Position numbers and translations under genes: made by a program
The notes under the pieces: generated by a model
Seen by the model: only the letters and a program-made list of their open reading frames with translations
Told to the model about the DNA's origin: nothing
Databases searched by the model: none
Shown: piece after piece, positions 60,270 to 64,000 of the stretch
Layout: each line of letters begins with the position of its first letter
How positions within the stretch are numbered: the first letter of the stretch is position 1
From: Candidatus Manganitrophus sp.
GTDB taxonomy: Bacteria; Nitrospirota; Nitrospiria; SBBL01; Manganitrophaceae
Direction: 5' to 3'
Assembly: GCA_028865235.1 (NCBI GenBank)
Contig: CP114561.1
Location: 310,001-374,000, forward strand
DNA length: 64,000 nucleotides

Positions 60270-61536
60270 ATGTTCGCAATGCCGACACGCACGCAGAAAA
60301 CCGTTTCGACGAAAAAGGGGTCCGCGAAAGGGGCCCTGGAGCAAAAGACACGAGAGCTCGGGGTGCTTCATCGCATCACGGAGCAGATCAGCTCGAACCT
60401 GGAGCTCGAGGTCGTCCTTAAGGAAATCGTCGAAATGGTCGTCGAAATCACGCAGGCCGACGCCTGCCTTCTTTATCTCCTCGATGAAACCCAAAAGGAG
60501 CTGACCCTTCGCGCATCGAAAAATCCCCATCCGAAGCTGATCGGCCGGATCCGCTTGGAGCTGGGGGAGGGGATCACCGGTTGGGTGGCCAAAGAAAAAG
60601 ATGGTCGCCATCGCCAAAGACGCGTCGGAGGATCCTCGTTTTGCGCTGTTCCATAATCTCCCCGAAGATCGCTACCACGCCTTCCTCTCGGTGCCGGTGA
60701 TCAGCAAAGGGGAGATCATCGGCGTGATCAACGTTCAACACAAAAAGCCTCACTATCATTCGGACGGGGAGATCGCCCTGTTGACCACGATCGGTCATCA
60801 GGTCGGCAGCGCGATCGAAAACGCGCGGCTCTATGAAGAGATGAAAAGGAAGGCGATGCAGATCGATACCCTCTCCCGGATGAGCACGATGATCGCCTCC
60901 AATCGATACCTTGAAGAGATTCTCAATTTGATCGTGACGATGACCGCGGGGATGATGAATTCGAAGATCTGCTCGATCATGCTCCTCGACGAGCCGAAAG
61001 GGGAGTTGAAGATCGTTGCAACGCAAAGCCTGAGCGAAGAGTATCGGCAAAAAGCAAACGTGAAGATCGGGGAGAGCGTCTCCGGCCGGGTGGTGAAGGA
61101 GCGCCGGCCGATCACGGTTCTCGATGTCACGGGCGATCCCCACTTCCGATTTCCGGAGTTGGCGAAAAAAGAAGGGCTTTTCTCTCTCCTATCGGTCCCG
61201 ATGATGATCAAAGATCGGGTGATCGGTGTGATCAACAGCTACACCTCCAAAGAGCACCACTTTACCCCGGAGGAGATCAACATCCTCCAGACGGTGGCCA
61301 ATCAGGCGGCGGTCGCCATCGAGAATACGACCCTCGTCCAGCAGTCGTCCGCCATGCAAGAGGCGCTGGAGACCCGCAAAGCGGTGGAACGAGCGAAGGG
61401 AATCTTGATGAAGCAAGGGAAGATCTCGGAGGAGGAATCGTTCCGGCTGATTCAACGTCAAAGCATGAACACCCGGAAGACGATGCGGGAAATCGCCGAG
61501 GCAATTATCTTAGCATCAGAGATCAAGAAGGGATAA
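60270..61536 (+). CDS. GAF-GAF-ANTAR regulator, one frameshift
   Basis: About 421 residues. Two GAF domains (about 35-185 and 200-345: VVEITQADACLLYLLDE; MTAGMMNSKICSIMLLDE). The C-terminal ANTAR domain starts at about 365 (RKAVERAKGILMKQGKISEEESFRLIQRQ in pieces, ending MREIAEAIILASEI). ANTAR domains bind twin-hexaloop RNA and stop termination. One extra A at about 60595-60600 breaks GAF 1. ATG 60270 has GGAGAAGG upstream. No target genes or partner kinase are obvious here. Confidence 0.9.
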
Positions 61537-61568
61537 TCGCCGGGCTTCCACTCCCCAATCCGCACCGA

Positions 61569-62725
61569 TCAGATCCATCCGACGATATAATAGAACGTAT
61601 TCTCCAAGAGACGCTGGAGCCAATTCCGGCGGGTCCATTCCGTGGCGCGGATCTCACGCGAGGACTTCAAATCGTCCCAGAACATCCCCTCCATTTTGTC
61701 GCCGAAAGTAGCGCCGAGGACCACCACATTCACTTCAAGATTGTAGAAGAAGCTGAGCTGATCGATGTTGGACGAACCGATGGTGCTCCATCGCCCGTCG
61801 ACGACCGCCGTCTTGGCGTGCAAGACCGGTCCTTCCCACTCAAAAATACGGACCCCCCATTTCAGAAGCCGGCTATAGAGGGCGCGGGTGGCATAATCGA
61901 TGATCCGGACATCGGACCGCTTGGGGACGAGGATCATCACCTCGACCCCCTTCGACAGGCTTTCTTCAGAGCGGTCAAAAACCAATGCGGGGGGACGAAG
62001 TAAGAGTTGGTGATGCAGACTCTTTTTCTGGCGCGAAGGATCGCCCTGAGATAGGCCTTCTTGATCTGATTTCGTCCTCGAAGACCGTTCGATGCAACAA
62101 TCGATACCCCCAGTCTTCCCGAGGAAGAGACTTCCGGATAGTAGGTCGTATCTGGTTTCAGGCGCCTTTTTTTGTTCTTAAACCAGGTCGTGAGAAAGAT
62201 CTGTTGGAGTTTTAAAACCGCCGGCCCTTCCAACTTCAAATGGGTGTCGCGCCACCCTCCGCCCCCTTCCGCAGGATCGGCGTATTCTTCTCCGATGTTG
62301 ATCCCCCCGACGAAACCACAGCGGCCGTCCACCACCAAGATTTTTCGATGATCGCGCCGCTTCAAGTTCCACTTTAGGTTCCACCCCCATTTCCATGGAG
62401 CAATCGGGTGATACTCGAAGAGTTCCACTCCCGCCTCTTCCATAAAACGGAAGAGCGCTGGGTCGGTGGTCAGTGAGCCGAGAGAGTCATAAATCAGTTG
62501 GACGGAGACCCCTTCCCGTGCTTTTTCGGAAAGGGCTTCCGCAAATCGCCATCCGACACGATCGCTCCGAAAGATGTAGGTCTCCAGATGGATCGTTTCC
62601 TCGGCCTCTCTGATTGCTTTGAGCATCTCCGGAAAGATCTCGAAACCGTCTTTAAGAATCTGAACTTTGTTCCCGGAAATCCAGGCGCGGGGTCTCGGTT
62701 TGAGGAAGGTGGATAATTTCTGCAT
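61569..62725 (-). CDS. Phospholipase D/cardiolipin synthase-like protein, one frameshift
   Basis: About 385 residues. Two HKD motifs: RRDHRKILVVDGRCGFVGGIN near 125 and LHAKTAVVDGRWSTIGSSN in the second half. The second half moves to another frame at about 61950 (one G missing in the run), where GVEVMILVPKRSD resumes. The length and layout fit ClsB-type cardiolipin synthases without N-terminal membrane helices. YIFRSDRVGWRFAEAL and FRNWLQRLL-type ends support that. Predicted to be membrane-associated. Confidence 0.9.
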
Positions 62726-62843
62726 GCCCTATTTTAACATAGTCCACGACCTCAATTTAAGCTTTCATTTCATAGAGATGAACCAAATCGACAAAGCCAT
62801 GCGACTATGTTAAGATACTTTCCAACAACGCAACGGATGGAAA

Positions 62844-63872
62844 ATGGACGCATTTGTTTTGGCGGGCGACCGCGGGGCAAGTCACCAGATCCTGGGAACG
62901 AATAAGGCCCTCCTTAAATTGGAGGGATATCCTCTCTTCATTCATGTTCTCAAAGCCTTGGATGAAGTGGCTGAAATCGACCGTATCTACATCATCGGTC
63001 CTCAAAAAAAGATGATGGAAGAGATCGAACGGGCCCTTCCCTATACGCTCTTCTTCAAGAAAATCGAAGTCCTTGAACAAAAGAACAGTCTCATCGAGAA
63101 TATCCTGGCCGCCTACAGCCGTTCCCTGCCGGGTTATCAGGACGGCATGGACGTTCATCGGCTGAACCACGGTGATCCGCCCGGCCTCTTCCTCCCCGCC
63201 GATATTCCGCTGATCACACCCGCTGAAATTCGGGAATTCATCTCCAAAGCGGATATGGAAGAATCGGATTACTGTCTCGGCGTCACGCCGGAAGAAGCGC
63301 TGACTCCCTTCTATCCGAAAGCAGACCAGCCTGGGATGAAGATGGCCTACGTCTACACACGCACCCAGGCCTATCGGCTGAATAATCTCCATCTGGCCCG
63401 TCCGCTTCGCATCGGAGCGGGGCGGGACATTCAACAACTCTATGACCATCGTTACCAGAAATACCTCGGAAATCGAATCCGGATTATGCTCGAGATTTTA
63501 AAACGGCCGGGATGGCCGAGTGTATTGAAATCTTACCTGTTGGCTCAAGCGGCCGTTTCCCTCGCGCAATCCAACCGTTCCGGACTGGCCGCACTATTCC
63601 GCCGGTCCCTTGCCCTTTCCAAAGTGGAGCGGGAAATAAGCCGCTTCCTGGGAACCCGCTTCAAAGTGGTCGAAACAAATATCGGCAGCGCTGCCTTGGA
63701 TATCGACGACGAGGCCAGTTATCGAACCCTCTCCACGCGCTTTCGAGAATGGCGTGAATTTTTCGCAAAGTTTAATCAAGGACAAGAAGGGGCGGCGCTT
63801 GTCCGTTTCGAACGGAAGCATGCGGATGAGGAACTTCGATATGCGGGAATCGACGCGGAAGAAAACCGCTGA
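62844..63872 (+). CDS. MobA-like nucleotidyltransferase with extra C-terminal region
   Basis: 342 residues. Residues 1-200 look like an NTP-transferase fold: DAFVLAGDRG in place of the usual LAGGxS/GxRxG loop, NKALLKLEGYPLFIHVLKAL, and the metal-site FLPADIPLITPAEI. The last 140 residues (SVLKSYLLAQAAVSLAQSN ... FKVVETNIGSAALDIDDEA) contain ALDIDDEASYRTL, a stretch also found in MobA-like and phosphocytidylyl relatives. The nucleotide and acceptor are unknown. It is followed by the start of a probable phospholipase C. Confidence 0.8.
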   Translation: MDAFVLAGDRGASHQILGTNKALLKLEGYPLFIHVLKALDEVAEIDRIYIIGPQKKMMEEIERALPYTLFFKKIEVLEQKNSLIENILAAYSRSLPGYQDGMDVHRLNHGDPPGLFLPADIPLITPAEIREFISKADMEESDYCLGVTPEEALTPFYPKADQPGMKMAYVYTRTQAYRLNNLHLARPLRIGAGRDIQQLYDHRYQKYLGNRIRIMLEILKRPGWPSVLKSYLLAQAAVSLAQSNRSGLAALFRRSLALSKVEREISRFLGTRFKVVETNIGSAALDIDDEASYRTLSTRFREWREFFAKFNQGQEGAALVRFERKHADEELRYAGIDAEENR

Positions 63873-64000
63873 AGGGAGCGGTTCGAGCGGACGGGGAAAA
63901 CGATGGATCACGCCGCTGATCCTGTCATTCGTTGTTTTGCTCTTCTCGGATGAGGCGGCCTATGCCTGGGGGGTCGGCATGCACATGATGCACGGATCGA
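63841..64000 (+). CDS. Start of a secreted zinc-dependent phospholipase C-like protein (partial)
   Basis: Only 53 residues are in the window. ATG 63841 (GAGGA at 63827-63831; ATG 63826 also in frame) opens a basic N-terminus, then signal helix ITPLILSFVVLLFSDEA, cut after AYA, and the mature end starts WGVGMHMMHGS. A Trp at position 1 followed by a His is the metal-ligand start of bacterial zinc phospholipase C (W-x-x-x-x-H). Overlaps the end of the nucleotidyltransferase gene in a different frame. The family call rests on this N-terminus only. Confidence 0.55.
   Translation, partial: MRESTRKKTAEGSGSSGRGKRWITPLILSFVVLLFSDEAAYAWGVGMHMMHGS

Overview
The window is one continuous stretch of chromosome from a Gram-negative (diderm) bacterium of moderate GC. 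Signs of a diderm envelope are the LptF/LptG lipopolysaccharide exporters, an RND efflux pump with its outer-membrane factor, several lipoproteins and an outer-membrane barrel. The gene content and order (rpsP-khpA-rimM-trmD-rplS-rnhB-yraN, ftsEX-envC-ctpA, CIRCE-groESL) together with GAF/sigma-54, PilZ and ANTAR regulators suggest Nitrospirota or a neighbouring phylum. That placement is inference; there is no 16S gene. I found no tRNA, rRNA, CRISPR array, phage or insertion sequence.

Layout. 1-2.4 kb: lptG (cut by the window edge), lptF and a small lipoprotein. 2.4-7.5 kb: a 983-residue TPR protein, an ExeA-like AAA ATPase and a DegT-type sugar aminotransferase. 7.5-12.8 kb: a translation and RNA-processing block (ffh, rpsP, khpA, rimM, trmD, rplS, rnhB, yraN, one unknown gene). 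12.9-17.1 kb: ftsE-ftsX-envC-ctpA, a cell-wall-remodelling cluster. 17.2-21.5 kb: CIRCE-controlled groES-groEL, trxA and recN. 21.6-30.4 kb: regulators and DNA metabolism (response regulator, outer-membrane protein, MerR with a degenerate cyclase-like domain, rpmB, recG, Ppx/GppA, PilZ, an FNR-type reductase, a GspE-N protein). 30.4-38.3 kb: redox, repair and metabolic genes (FMN reductase, tag, ilvD, speE, a kelch protein), a RelBE-like toxin-antitoxin pair and a CHRD protein. 38.4-46.9 kb: a sigma-54 activator followed by palindromic sites, a -24/-12 promoter and a STAS-MFP-RND-OMF efflux operon. 47-50.6 kb: cytochrome b, an intradiol dioxygenase, a HEAT protein and two tiny membrane proteins behind a terminator. 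50.7-55 kb: glutamine synthetase-like, glutamine amidotransferase-like, SDR and aldehyde dehydrogenase genes resembling the gamma-glutamyl polyamine route. 55-64 kb: kelch lipoprotein, GH15 enzyme, membrane protein, beta-hydroxyacid dehydrogenase, GAF-GAF-ANTAR regulator, phospholipase-D-type synthase, a nucleotidyltransferase and the start of a probable zinc phospholipase C.

Two cautions apply throughout. First, about 25 genes, including essential ones (ffh, ftsE, ftsX, groEL, ilvD), are broken by one-base indels, nearly all in homopolymer runs. I read these as uncorrected sequencing errors, annotate each gene across its whole span and name the break point. Second, groEL (about 18150-18925) and the RND pump gene (about 43280-43765) each contain a block with sharply higher GC and different codon choice than their flanks. 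These may be assembly or polishing chimeras, or real gene conversion.

The best candidate for a self-contained regulatory system is the 38.4-46.9 kb unit. It has a GAF-GAF-AAA-Fis activator, clustered TCGGCA palindromes, a GG-N10-GC sigma-54 promoter, and an operon opened by a STAS protein whose usual phosphorylated serine position carries glutamate.
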